A stretch of 64,000 nt of DNA from an uncultured Ulvibacter sp. (GTDB taxonomy: Bacteria > Bacteroidota > Bacteroidia > Flavobacteriales > Flavobacteriaceae). Under the pieces are notes generated by a model, which made no database searches, was not told the DNA's origin, and saw nothing but the letters and a program-made list of their open reading frames with translations. The stretch lies in contig CALKCP010000023.1 of NCBI GenBank assembly GCA_938083445.1, positions 16,059-80,058 on the forward strand. The letters are read 5' to 3'. The position numbers were made by a program, and so were the translations under genes. Shown here one piece after another: positions 36,053 through 44,949 of the stretch (positions are counted from its first letter, which is position 1; every line of letters begins with the position of its first letter).

Positions 36053-37303
36053 TTATTTCTTGATGTAATTGAAATTATAAACAATGCCGAGATTGACCTC
36101 ATTAAAATCGGCCTGGAAAAAATTACCATTGATGTGACCTCCGATATAAAAATTATAGGGACGCTCTTTGGTTGTTGAAAAGAGATAATACTTGACTCCA
36201 AACCGAGCTGAAATACTTTTCTTTAATTCGTATTCAAAATTTAAATCTGCCTTTGCATAATATAACTGACCCCCTGAAATAAATGGAGACGCTTGGCCCA
36301 CACGTCTTTCTATCACATAAAATGGTTTAAAAATATTGTATCCTAAGGTAGTCTCAATGCCTATATGACTTAGGATTACTTCTGCGCTAATAAATAGACC
36401 AAAATTTGTAGCGTTTTTATATGGATTTTCTTTAAAGTGAGGGTATTCTTCATTTATTAGTTCCCCCTCGGAGACGATATAATTATAGAACTGTTGGTAG
36501 TATCGGTAATAAAAACCGGCACTGTATTTAAAAGTCTTGTTATAAATCAGCCCGGCTGAGACAGCAGCAGTATATACTGGTTTTGGGGTGTTTATAATTC
36601 GAGAAAATACATTAGCACCCAAACCCGACCTGAACGAAACAAATGTATTGCGAAACTCATCTCTTTCCTTATTCACCTTTTCGGCCACGTCCTGCAAGGG
36701 GACCCTCTTTGATTTGTATTTAAATTGCACAGAAGTGCTAACGAAAAATGAATTGAGACCGTCATTGGGGAGACTAAAATGGCCATTAGATTGATGTATA
36801 AACCCCAACCCCAAACGCCAGTTTATTTTGGTGCCAGTTAGTAACCGATAGTAAAAAAATGCGCGTAAACCCCAGTTTAGATTTGTTGTTATGGCATTAT
36901 TTTCTGGGTTGGTAACAGGATTGTATTTTTTTGTGAGAAACGAAATCCCAGCTGCGCTATTTAAGAAAAGGTTCTTTATGTTAAAAAGATTGGTTTCAAT
37001 AAATGGCATAGCAGATATTGAATAACCAAAAACATCTGGGTTTCCATAGTCAATTAGGCCTAAGGTGATTCCCGTGGACGGCACTCCTAAACGAAACGCC
37101 CATTCTTGGTTGTTGTTGGAATTATCATTGCCAAAATTTAGCATAAAGCCTTTTTCGTTTTTTGTTTCAGCAGTGGAGGATGGGATTGTATTTCCTCCTA
37201 AAAGTTCGATGGAGAAGAAGTTTGGCCTGTTTGCATTAACACCTGAATCTTGAGCGCTTAAAACCTGGAATCCTAAGATTAGGATAAATGTTATTTTATT
37301 CAA
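36053..37303 (-). CDS. PagL-like acyloxyacyl/lipid A deacylase-family outer-membrane protein
   Basis: The 416-residue protein has a signal peptide (KITFILILGFQVLSAQ) and a beta-barrel pattern ending in VNLGIVYNFNYIKK. GLGFIHQSNGHFSLPNDGLN contains the HxSNG motif of PagL, where histidine and serine belong to the catalytic set that removes an acyl chain from lipid A. The protein is more than twice the length of the classical PagL (about 150 residues), so extra strands form either a second barrel-like half or a wider barrel. Activity on lipid A is plausible but unproven for this long form. Confidence 0.8.
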   Translation of the reverse strand: MNKITFILILGFQVLSAQDSGVNANRPNFFSIELLGGNTIPSSTAETKNEKGFMLNFGNDNSNNNQEWAFRLGVPSTGITLGLIDYGNPDVFGYSISAMPFIETNLFNIKNLFLNSAAGISFLTKKYNPVTNPENNAITTNLNWGLRAFFYYRLLTGTKINWRLGLGFIHQSNGHFSLPNDGLNSFFVSTSVQFKYKSKRVPLQDVAEKVNKERDEFRNTFVSFRSGLGANVFSRIINTPKPVYTAAVSAGLIYNKTFKYSAGFYYRYYQQFYNYIVSEGELINEEYPHFKENPYKNATNFGLFISAEVILSHIGIETTLGYNIFKPFYVIERRVGQASPFISGGQLYYAKADLNFEYELKKSISARFGVKYYLFSTTKERPYNFYIGGHINGNFFQADFNEVNLGIVYNFNYIKK

Positions 37304-37512
37304 GACGTTTAAGGTTTAAGAAGCGAAAATAAAACGATTTTATATAACAAATCAAATTATTTTCAAATTGCTTTTTTGCTCTGAGTTTATTGGGAATTGT
37401 AGTGCCTTAGAACGCAATCTATTTTGTAAAGATACAAGTGAGGATTTCAGAAGAATTAAAACGGCTTTATTTTCTATGGTTAGCATTCACTTAAATAATG
37501 TAATTTGCACAG

Positions 37513-37743
37513 ATGTTGTCCACAGTATATAAAATACGCTACTATTTTGAAAAGCACGGTTTCTATGTGAGTTCAAGGCTTGCAGAACGCTTAGGAATGA
37601 AAGCAAGAAGCGTTCGCTTATTTTTTATATACATATCTTTTGCTACCCTAGGAATTGGTTTTGGACTCTACTTGACGATGGCCTTCCTATTAAAGTTAAA
37701 AGATTTGATCTTTGCTAAAAGAACATCTGTATTTGATTTGTAA
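37513..37743 (+). CDS. PspC-domain small membrane protein
   Basis: The 76-residue protein has SSRLAERLGMKARSVRLFFI followed by a hydrophobic segment ATLGIGFGLYLTMAFLLKL, the typical short PspC domain with one or two membrane passes. In enteric bacteria PspC senses envelope stress; stand-alone copies in Bacteroidota are of unknown role. The ATG at 37513 is the first start. It sits alone between a divergent PagL-like gene (209 bases) and a gene-free stretch. Confidence 0.8.
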   Translation: MLSTVYKIRYYFEKHGFYVSSRLAERLGMKARSVRLFFIYISFATLGIGFGLYLTMAFLLKLKDLIFAKRTSVFDL

Positions 37744-38123
37744 ATACACCATTTCATTTTGTTAAAAAAGAAGAATTTGCGGCGTGAGTAGTTCATGATG
37801 CAATGCTATTTTGTTTTTGGTGTTGCGAACGAAGATGAGCTTTTAATTTATGCTGCTATCGAGAGGACTCATTCTAGAGGTAGCTCCTTGCAACGGTTCT
37901 GAAGCAATTTATTTGTTGTTTTATTTGCATAACAACTGCGTAAAAAACTAAAAAGTACTCGAAACGAATCCTAATTGGCAGACCTAATCAAATTGAAAGG
38001 CTGAAACAGTTTTATTATGTTTAGCCGTCAGTATCAAATTATCATGTTAAAACTTGAATTCGCTGTTTTTTTTTAGCATCTTGCTTTTTAGAAAAAATCT
38101 AACCTCTAAATAAAAAAATAATC
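37744..38123 (+). other. Gene-free stretch before the AGCS symporter
   Basis: These 380 bases hold no gene that I can support. A 35-codon frame (37795-37902) is present without a start context or recognised similarity. A promoter for the symporter is possible at 37992-38023: ATTG, a gap of 20 bases, then TATGTTTA, which fits TAnnTTTG except at the last base. The long run of T near 38070 is not preceded by a hairpin. Confidence 0.4.
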
Positions 38124-39728
38124 ATGAAGAAATTTCTTCTTTCAATTTTCACATTCCTAATTCCGTTTTTGTCGTTTGCTCAAGAAGTGACCGAAAAAGG
38201 GTTGGATGATAAAGTAAACGAATGGTTTACTCCAATATCCAATGCTTGGTCTGGATTTGTTTTTACCTCGGTCAAATTTTCAGAAGACGTAAGTATGCCT
38301 ATTGTGATTATATGGTTGCTTTTGGCAGGACTGGTTTTCACTTTGGTGTTCAAATTCGTGAACATTCGATTGATTGGCACTTCAATTAATATTGTGCGAG
38401 GTAAGTACGATGATGTTGACCATGCGACTGCAGAGCCAATGGCTGGTGATGTGACGCCAGGAGGAGATTCGATCGAGACAATAAGAGTAGAAGGTCATGA
38501 AGGAGAGGTTTCTCACTTTCAAGCATTAACCGCCGCTTTATCAGGAACTGTTGGTTTGGGTAATATTGCGGGGGTGGCTATTGCTATTTCGCTTGGAGGT
38601 CCCGGAGCAACATTTTGGATGATCGTCGCAGGACTTTTGGGAATGTCTTCTAAGTTCGTAGAATGTACCTTGGGTGTAAAATATAGAGATGTTGGAGAGG
38701 ATGGAACTGTTTATGGCGGCCCGATGTACTATCTTAAAAAAGGATTAACGGATGTAGGGAAGGGCGGACTTGGTAAAGTATTGGCCGTGATTTTTGCAGT
38801 GATGTGTATTGGTGGTTCTTTCGGTGGTGGAAATATGTTCCAAGCAAATCAAGCTGCACAACAATTTAATTCTATGATTGGCGCAGAATCAGCTTCTGCT
38901 GGGGTTATCTTCGGAATTGTTATGGCAATTGTTGTTGCTATTGTTATCATTGGGGGAATTAAAAGAATTGGTAAGATTACTGAAAGAGTTGTTCCATTTA
39001 TGGTTGGGATATACTTCCTTGCTGCATTGATCATTATTGTTATGAATTTTGGGAGTATTGGTTGGGCTTTTGGTCAAATTATAGATGGTGCGTTTAATGC
39101 GAAAGGAGTTTCCGGAGGTGTTTTAGGTGTTCTGATTATAGGCTTCCAGAGGGCAGCATTTTCTAATGAAGCTGGAGTAGGTAGTGCTGCGATTGCGCAC
39201 TCTGCAGTAAAGACGAAATATCCGGCTTCTGAAGGCTTGGTAGCTTTACTCGAACCTTTTATAGATACGGTAGTGGTCTGTACGATGACTGCTTTAGTAA
39301 TTATTATAACCAACGGTGATGGAAGTATTATGACCTATGGAGTAGCGGAAGCAGACGGCGTTCTTGCAACTTCGAAAGCCTTTGCATCTGCCTTGCCATG
39401 GTTTCCATATGTATTGACCGTGGCGGTCGTGCTATTTGCTTTTTCAACAATGTTATCTTGGTCGTATTACGGCTTACAGAGTTGGATGTTCCTTTTCGGA
39501 CGTTCGAAAGCTTCAGATTACACGTTTAAAATTCTTTTCTGCTTGTTCATCGTTATTGGATCTGCGGCAAGTTTAGGAGCTGTAACTGGTTTTTCAGATG
39601 CGATGATTTTCGCAATGTCAGTGCCTAATGTGATTGGACTTTATTTCTTGTTTCCAAAAGTAAGGGAAGAGGTGAAAAGATACCTTTCAGCAATAAAGGC
39701 AAAGAAAGCTGAGAAAGCTTCAGCTTAG
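38124..39728 (+). CDS. AGCS-family sodium:alanine (amino acid) symporter
   Basis: The 534-residue protein has about ten membrane segments after an N-terminal hydrophobic signal-like segment (LLSIFTFLIPFLSFAQ). The family hallmarks are clear: LSGTVGLGNIAGVAIAISLG, GPGATFWMIVAGLLGMSSKF, VYGGPMYYLKKG, FQRAAFSNEAGVGSAAIAHS and FAFSTMLSWSYYGLQSW. It imports small neutral amino acids with sodium. The extra N-terminal segment ending in AQ looks cleavable, a feature often seen in Bacteroidota members. The start ATG lies after an AT-rich leader without SD. Confidence 0.94.
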   Translation: MKKFLLSIFTFLIPFLSFAQEVTEKGLDDKVNEWFTPISNAWSGFVFTSVKFSEDVSMPIVIIWLLLAGLVFTLVFKFVNIRLIGTSINIVRGKYDDVDHATAEPMAGDVTPGGDSIETIRVEGHEGEVSHFQALTAALSGTVGLGNIAGVAIAISLGGPGATFWMIVAGLLGMSSKFVECTLGVKYRDVGEDGTVYGGPMYYLKKGLTDVGKGGLGKVLAVIFAVMCIGGSFGGGNMFQANQAAQQFNSMIGAESASAGVIFGIVMAIVVAIVIIGGIKRIGKITERVVPFMVGIYFLAALIIIVMNFGSIGWAFGQIIDGAFNAKGVSGGVLGVLIIGFQRAAFSNEAGVGSAAIAHSAVKTKYPASEGLVALLEPFIDTVVVCTMTALVIIITNGDGSIMTYGVAEADGVLATSKAFASALPWFPYVLTVAVVLFAFSTMLSWSYYGLQSWMFLFGRSKASDYTFKILFCLFIVIGSAASLGAVTGFSDAMIFAMSVPNVIGLYFLFPKVREEVKRYLSAIKAKKAEKASA

Positions 39729-39779
39729 TAAATATGAAAGCATAACAAATCCAGCTCCCCTGATGTAATACTAGGAGTT

Positions 39780-40673
39780 ATGAATTCATTAAAATCCCAT
39801 TTCGTCTTCAATCGAAGTCAACGAAGTGGGATTTTATTTTTAGTGTTATTAATGACCATTTTAATGCACGTAAATTACTTTTATGACTTTAGCAGTCCGG
39901 ATATCATGGATATCTATTCTCCGGAAATGAAAGGGCTTCAAAAAGAAATTGATTCGCTTCGCTTGGTAGAAATTGAGACCCGTAAACCGAAACGATATCC
40001 ATTCAATCCAAATTATATGACCGATTTTAAGGCATATACACTTGGGTTGTCTCCTCAAGAATTTGACCGATTGAAAGATTTTAGAATTAAGAATCAATGG
40101 GTTAATTCGGTAGCAGACTTTAAAAGGGTCACCAAAGTGTCAGACGTTGTTTTAGCCGAAATAAGTCCATTGTTTAAATTCCCAGAATGGGTAAGCCAGC
40201 CGAAATCAAGAGGCAATAGCTTTGAACAGGAGGGTAGAGCTAAGGGTTTCACTGAATTGCCTTTCAATAAAAAAACAGACCTAAACCTTGCTACATTAAG
40301 TCAACTAGAGAAAGTGAGTGGCATAGGCAAGTCATTAAGTAAGCGAATTATCGATTACCGCGAGAAATTGGGTGGTTTCTCGGCAGACATACAATTATAT
40401 GGTGTTTGGGGTTTGCATCAAGATGTTGTGAAACGGACGTTGCATGTATTTACTGTGAAAACTCCCAAAATAGTAAAGCCAATAAACCTGCATCAAGCTT
40501 CTGCATCAGATATTGCAACAATTCCGGGAGTATCCTTTGATCTAGCGAAAGAGATTTGGGAATTTGTGGTATTGAGAGGTCGTATTGAAAGTGTTTCAGA
40601 ATTAGAAAAAATTGAGGGTTTGTCTGAAGCTAAATTAAAGCTAATTCAATTATATTTGTCAATAGAACAGTAA
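39780..40673 (+). CDS. ComEA-like helix-hairpin-helix membrane protein
   Basis: The 297-residue protein has one N-terminal membrane segment (SGILFLVLLMTILMHVNYFY) and then three or more helix-hairpin-helix units: DLNLATLSQLEKVSGIGKSL, INLHQASASDIATIPGVSFD and VSELEKIEGLSEAKLKLIQL. These repeats bind DNA backbone in ComEA, where they take part in DNA uptake. Whether this longer Bacteroidota form has that role is unknown. It lies 51 bases downstream of the symporter. Confidence 0.85.
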   Translation: MNSLKSHFVFNRSQRSGILFLVLLMTILMHVNYFYDFSSPDIMDIYSPEMKGLQKEIDSLRLVEIETRKPKRYPFNPNYMTDFKAYTLGLSPQEFDRLKDFRIKNQWVNSVADFKRVTKVSDVVLAEISPLFKFPEWVSQPKSRGNSFEQEGRAKGFTELPFNKKTDLNLATLSQLEKVSGIGKSLSKRIIDYREKLGGFSADIQLYGVWGLHQDVVKRTLHVFTVKTPKIVKPINLHQASASDIATIPGVSFDLAKEIWEFVVLRGRIESVSELEKIEGLSEAKLKLIQLYLSIEQ

Positions 40674-40738
40674 ACAGATATACATAATAGCGATGTTGTA
40701 ATGTATTGACGAATATTTAGGAATAAGAAGAAATATAT

Positions 40739-41905
40739 ATGAGTAGCATAGATTTTACAGAAGAGCACGATTTTTTCAGAAAAAGCTTTAAAGATTTTTT
40801 GCAAAAGGAAGTAGTTCCGCACATTGAAAAGTGGGAAAAAACAGGTTCTATTGACCGTTTTATTTGGAAAAAGTTTGGAGAAATGGGCTATTTTGGTTTG
40901 TTATACCCCGAGCAATATGGTGGGATGGATTTAGATATATTCTACACAATTATTTTCTTGGAGGAATTGCAAAAAGTGAACTCTGGAGGTTTTGCTGCCG
41001 CTATCTGGGCGCACGCCTATTTGGCAATGACCCATTTAGATAAGGAAGGAAATCAAGCCCAAAAAGAGATGTATTTGACTCCGAGTATTAGTGGAGAAAA
41101 GATAGGGTGCCTATGTATTACTGAGCCATTTGGGGGAAGTGATGTTGGTGGAATGAGAACCACGGCTGTTAAAAAGGGAGACAGCTATGTTTTGAACGGT
41201 TCTAAAACGTTTATTACAAATGGCGTTTATAGTGATTATTTAATTGTTGCTGCAAAAACAGCACCAGAATTAGGAAACAGAGGTATTAGTATTTTTGTTG
41301 TTGACCGTGATGTTAAAGGCTTGTCTGCCACAAAACTAGACAAGCTAGGTTGGAGAGCCAGTGACACAGGAGAAATTGCTTTTGACAATGTAACTATTCC
41401 TTTGACGAATTTGATGGGAGAAGAAAATAAAGGCTTCCCATATATTATGCAGCATTTTGCATTCGAACGCCTTATTATGGCTGTAAATGCACACGCGCGA
41501 AGTGAATTTGCATTAGACTACACGATTCAATATATGAAGGATCGAATGGCATTTGGACAATCGATTTCTACCTTTCAGGCTTTACGACACAAAATAGCAC
41601 AATTGAGCAGTGAGGTTGAAGTGGCTAAAACATTTAATTACGCCACAGCGAGAAAATTGAAGAATGGCGAATATGCCGTCAAGGAAGCAACTATGGCGAA
41701 GCTGGTTTCAACAAAAGTGTCTGATGATGTTATGTATGAATGTTTGCAATTGTTAGGAGGGTATGGCTATATGGAGGATTATCCATTAGCGCGTCTGTCT
41801 CGAGACAGTCGATTGGGCCCCATTGGTGGTGGAACTTCCGAAATTCTACGTGAAATAATTGCGAAAATGGTCATAGACGGAAAGGACTATAAGCCTGCTA
41901 CCTAG
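40739..41905 (+). CDS. Acyl-CoA dehydrogenase
   Basis: The 388-residue flavoenzyme has CLCITEPFGGSDVGGMRTTA and GSKTFITNGVYSDY (FAD and substrate site), KLGWRASDTGEIAFDNV, and GQSISTFQALRHKIA. The catalytic base can be placed at E243 (FAFERLIMA), the isovaleryl-CoA/long-chain position; the other common site near LGPIGGGTSEILRE carries glycine in place of glutamate. It ends normally for the family. It oxidises an acyl-CoA at the alpha-beta bond and passes electrons to ETF. The chain preference cannot be read with confidence. Confidence 0.93.
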   Translation: MSSIDFTEEHDFFRKSFKDFLQKEVVPHIEKWEKTGSIDRFIWKKFGEMGYFGLLYPEQYGGMDLDIFYTIIFLEELQKVNSGGFAAAIWAHAYLAMTHLDKEGNQAQKEMYLTPSISGEKIGCLCITEPFGGSDVGGMRTTAVKKGDSYVLNGSKTFITNGVYSDYLIVAAKTAPELGNRGISIFVVDRDVKGLSATKLDKLGWRASDTGEIAFDNVTIPLTNLMGEENKGFPYIMQHFAFERLIMAVNAHARSEFALDYTIQYMKDRMAFGQSISTFQALRHKIAQLSSEVEVAKTFNYATARKLKNGEYAVKEATMAKLVSTKVSDDVMYECLQLLGGYGYMEDYPLARLSRDSRLGPIGGGTSEILREIIAKMVIDGKDYKPAT

Positions 41906-41979
41906 AAATTATACTATAAAATACTAAGAGAGATGTTGGTGCCATCCTTGCAAACGATCTTTTGAAATTTAAAATATAA

Positions 41980-43392
41980 ATGGACTACAGGTTTTTAAAA
42001 TATTTTCTAGGCTTACTTATTCATGTCTTCTGTATAAGTGCTTTTGCTCAAACCGAGCTAAGTAGTAAAGTAGCCGACTTTTCAACTTACCTGCCGATTG
42101 TAAGTGCCAATATTTATATACAAAACACGACCTTAGGAACGATCAGTAATTCAGACGGTAAATTCGTTTTGGTCGTGCCTATTGAATTTGAAAGTGACAC
42201 ACTCGTAGTTTCTTCTATTGGATATAAAAGTTTTAAAATCCCAATTAATGAATTTGATAATTCGGAAGATATTTATCTCGATACGGATATTGCATCGCTT
42301 GATGAAGTTCTTATCATTGCAGAGAGTAGGCCCAAAACAGGAAATAACATCGTTCTCAAGGCAATCGAAGAATTGTCGTATAATTTGCCAGAGGAACCTT
42401 ATTTGCAAAAAGGATTTTTAAGGCATAGAGAACGCAATAGGAAGGAATACAAATGGCTTATTGAAAGTGCGATTACATTATATGACTCTAGTTACGCTTC
42501 AGGAGCGGAAGATAATTTGAAAATAAATGTGGATGAGAACAGAAAGAGCTACGATTTAAGAGAAGTAGACAGTTTATATGCATATGCCGTTTACCTGAAA
42601 TATCAAAAAAAGAATACCGATTTTAAAGCTAAAAAACTAAATAGAGATACCATTGAAACGACGGCTTTGATAGATGCTATCAAATGGAATGATAAAAGAA
42701 TTAATGGCTTAGAGAATATTTTTAAAGGAAGACTAAATTTATTGCGAAATTCAAATATGAAAGAGGCATTATTTGGAGAAGGAATGCTCGATAGACATCA
42801 GTTTAAATTAGATACGATTTTAGTTGATAATGGTAGAAAGTTATACAAAATAAATATCTCAAAAAGCACCGATTTTGTTGGTTTAAGTACAGAGAATATT
42901 TACAATGAGGGGTATCAAGCAAATGGCTGGATATACATATATTGGGATACCTATGCGATAAAAAAAATAACCTATGAACTTGTAGCTGCCTCTGAAATCC
43001 AAAAAAGCAGAAGTAAGAGCCTTTATGGTACACAGGTCAATCACAAACTTATAATGACTTATACCGAGTTTCAAGGAAAAATGTACCCCAACTATTTTTA
43101 TTACGAGACTCCGAAGCTGGTTAACGTAGGTGACAGATCCTCGGACAAAGTGAAGATAGACGATAAGGATACGCGTTTTTACTATACGGTTCAGGAAATT
43201 TTATTTACTGAAGTTATTCAAGATCCAGATTTGGTAAGCGAAGCTTTGAAAAAAGATTGGTCTGAAGATATTTTTAAATCCCGACCATACAATAAAGAAT
43301 TTTGGAAGAACTATAACGTCTTGCTTGAAAGTGAGGAGGAAGAAAAGCTAATTCAAGATTTAAGTAAACGCGCCACCTTATTCAAACAATAG
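41980..43392 (+). CDS. Exported carboxypeptidase-regulatory-like (CarboxypepD_reg) domain protein
   Basis: The 470-residue protein has a signal peptide (FLGLLIHVFCISAFAQ), followed by the beta-sandwich domain common in Bacteroidota envelope proteins: STYLPIVSANIYIQNT, GTISNSDGKFVLVVP and VVSSIGYKSFKIPI, ending in LDEVLIIAE near residue 120. The remaining 350 residues are unassigned and contain mixed charged segments. TonB-receptor plug and barrel domains are absent, so it is not a SusC-type transporter. Its function is unknown; such proteins are usually periplasmic or outer-membrane associated. It is the last gene before rpsU. Confidence 0.82.
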   Translation: MDYRFLKYFLGLLIHVFCISAFAQTELSSKVADFSTYLPIVSANIYIQNTTLGTISNSDGKFVLVVPIEFESDTLVVSSIGYKSFKIPINEFDNSEDIYLDTDIASLDEVLIIAESRPKTGNNIVLKAIEELSYNLPEEPYLQKGFLRHRERNRKEYKWLIESAITLYDSSYASGAEDNLKINVDENRKSYDLREVDSLYAYAVYLKYQKKNTDFKAKKLNRDTIETTALIDAIKWNDKRINGLENIFKGRLNLLRNSNMKEALFGEGMLDRHQFKLDTILVDNGRKLYKINISKSTDFVGLSTENIYNEGYQANGWIYIYWDTYAIKKITYELVAASEIQKSRSKSLYGTQVNHKLIMTYTEFQGKMYPNYFYYETPKLVNVGDRSSDKVKIDDKDTRFYYTVQEILFTEVIQDPDLVSEALKKDWSEDIFKSRPYNKEFWKNYNVLLESEEEEKLIQDLSKRATLFKQ

Positions 43393-43514
43393 ATTGAATG
43401 CAAAAAACAAACTAAAACAATAACGCCTGCCCTGCAAGGTGTCTGTTAGAGTTCGAGTCTGTATATCCTCCAATTACAAAAGCCTCGTTCTTTGGTGTTT
43501 GTCTGAGGTATTCT

Positions 43515-43551
43515 GAATCGTATTTTTAATTGAAATTAAAGAATACGATTC
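43515..43551. other. Long hairpin upstream of rpsU
   Basis: GAATCGTATT (43515-43524) pairs with AATACGATTC (43542-43551), and the interior TTTAAT/ATTAAA can extend the stem. No T-run follows on either strand, so it is not a classical terminator. It ends 26 bases before the proposed rpsU promoter and could terminate readthrough or bind a regulator. Confidence 0.55.
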
Positions 43552-43576
43552 GCACAAAAAAAAATAGTGTTCAAGC

Positions 43577-43606
43577 TTCGTATATCCAAAATCTTATTTA
43601 TATTTG
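43577..43606 (+). promoter_or_regulatory. rpsU promoter
   Basis: TATATTTG at 43599-43606 is a perfect -7 box. TTCG at 43577-43580 lies 18 bases upstream in the -33 place with three of four bases matching TTTG. The predicted transcript begins near 43612, giving a leader of about 24 bases that consists almost wholly of the Shine-Dalgarno region. Confidence 0.65.
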
Positions 43607-43615
43607 CCGACCTAA

Positions 43616-43628
43616 AGAGAGGAGGTTA
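43616..43628 (+). promoter_or_regulatory. Strong Shine-Dalgarno sequence of rpsU
   Basis: AGAGAGGAGGTTA contains a full AGGAGGT complement to the 16S rRNA 3' end, spaced 9 bases from the ATG at 43636. Other genes in this window, including those for abundant proteins such as tuf, rplK and rpoB, lack anything comparable. In Bacteroidota, bS21 helps hide the anti-SD sequence, so this site fits autoregulation of bS21 synthesis. Confidence 0.85.
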
Positions 43629-43635
43629 AGACACT

Positions 43636-43830
43636 ATGCTAATAATACCAATAAAAGACGGAGAAAATATAGACAGAGCACTAAAACGTTTCAAGCGTAA
43701 GTTTGATCGTACGGGCACAATGCGCCAGTTGCGTTCTAGACAAGCTTTCTCAAAGCCTTCTGTAGTTAGAAGAAAGCAAGTTCAAAAAGCACAATATATT
43801 CAAGGACTTAGAGACGCTGAAGAAATTTAG
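43636..43830 (+). CDS. rpsU: 30S ribosomal protein bS21
   Basis: The 64-residue basic protein starts MLIIPIKDGENIDRALKRFK and continues FDRTGTMRQLRSRQAF, matching bS21 of Bacteroidota over its whole length. bS21 lies next to the 3' end of 16S rRNA on the 30S platform. It has its own promoter, a strong Shine-Dalgarno sequence and a terminator, so it is a single-gene unit even though genes for translation factors follow. Confidence 0.97.
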   Translation: MLIIPIKDGENIDRALKRFKRKFDRTGTMRQLRSRQAFSKPSVVRRKQVQKAQYIQGLRDAEEI

Positions 43831-43872
43831 TAGAAGCCCACCTAATCGGGAATTAAATCCTTTTTAAATAAT

Positions 43873-43907
43873 AAACCACCAAGCAATCTATTTGTTTGGT
43901 GGTTTTT
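43873..43907 (+). terminator. rpsU terminator
   Basis: AAACCACCAA pairs with TTTGGTGGTTT around a 12-base loop, followed by a short T-run. It lies 42 bases beyond the rpsU stop codon. Confidence 0.8.
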
Positions 43908-43996
43908 GCTGTGTAAACGGTTAAGGTTGGTTTTTTTTTTCTTTTATCAAATTCCTAAAGCGTATACTTATTTTCATAATAACTCGTTTAAACTAT

Positions 43997-44890
43997 ATGC
44001 CCTTTATTCCATTTATTGACTACTTAAGGTTGGAGAAGAACTATTCTCCTCATACCATAACAGCCTATAAGAAGGACCTAGAAAGTTTCTTGGCATTTGC
44101 TTCGGATGGCTATGGGTACAAGAGCATAAAAGAAGTGAATTATTCGATTATCAGAAGCTGGATCATATCGTTGGTGGATGGGAATGTTTCAAATCGAACG
44201 GTGAATCGTAAAATTTCTTCCTTGAAATCCTATTATAAGTTCTTGCTTAAAACATCTCAAATCGAAGTAAATCCCTTAGCAGGCCATAAAGCACTAAAGA
44301 CGTCAAAGAAAATACAGATTCCTTTTTCCGAAGTAGAAATCGAAAATGTTTTAGAGTCACTTAAATCGGAAGACAACTTTAAAGGAGTGAGAGATAAACT
44401 TATTGTGGAGCTTTTTTATTCAACTGGAATAAGACGCGCTGAGCTTGTGGGCTTAAAACTCTTGGATGTATCTGCTCATCAGAAAACGATGAAAGTCTTG
44501 GGTAAAAGGAATAAAGAAAGAATTATTCCTTTGCTGCCCTCTGTGCTAACAACTATTAAAAGGTATTTAGTTTTAAGAAATGAACAAGTGCCAAGTAAGG
44601 ATAATGACTGGTTTTTCTTATCTAACAAAGGGGATAAAATCTATGAAACCCTTGTCTATAGAATAATAAATACGTATTTTAGTGAAGCTTCTGAAAAGGT
44701 TAAAAAGAGTCCGCATATTCTAAGACATTCTTTTGCAACACACCTTTTAAGCGAAGGAGCAGATTTAAATGCAGTCAAAGAATTGTTAGGGCATTCGAGT
44801 TTGGCTTCAACGCAAGTGTATACTCATAATAGTATCGCTACCTTAAAAGAGGTCTATAAAGATGCGCATCCTAGGAATTCGAAAAAATGA
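43997..44890 (+). CDS. xerC: Tyrosine recombinase XerC/XerD family
   Basis: The 297-residue recombinase has an N-terminal SAM-like DNA-binding domain (YLRLEKNYSPHTITAYKKDL) and a catalytic domain with all residues in place: R146 (STGIRRAEL), H240 and R243 (HILRHSFATHLL), H266 (ELLGHSS) and nucleophile Y275 (STQVYTH). Xer enzymes resolve chromosome dimers at dif. Its length and chromosomal setting beside rpsU and hpf, the order seen in other Flavobacteriaceae, fit a housekeeping Xer enzyme better than an integrase. XerC and XerD cannot be separated firmly from sequence alone. Confidence 0.9.
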   Translation: MPFIPFIDYLRLEKNYSPHTITAYKKDLESFLAFASDGYGYKSIKEVNYSIIRSWIISLVDGNVSNRTVNRKISSLKSYYKFLLKTSQIEVNPLAGHKALKTSKKIQIPFSEVEIENVLESLKSEDNFKGVRDKLIVELFYSTGIRRAELVGLKLLDVSAHQKTMKVLGKRNKERIIPLLPSVLTTIKRYLVLRNEQVPSKDNDWFFLSNKGDKIYETLVYRIINTYFSEASEKVKKSPHILRHSFATHLLSEGADLNAVKELLGHSSLASTQVYTHNSIATLKEVYKDAHPRNSKK

Positions 44891-44949
44891 AAAGAGCATT
44901 ATAAGCGTTGCTGTATGTAAATAGTATTAATTTAAAACAAATCAAGTCT

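Noticed and set aside
37795..37902. A 35-codon frame in the gene-free stretch before the symporter
   Set aside because: It is short, without a clear promoter at its start or similarity that I recognise. It could be a small protein but cannot be supported.
43997..44890. Tyrosine recombinase as a sign of an integrated mobile element
   Set aside because: It sits between rpsU and hpf, a stable housekeeping position, and no element-like genes surround it.
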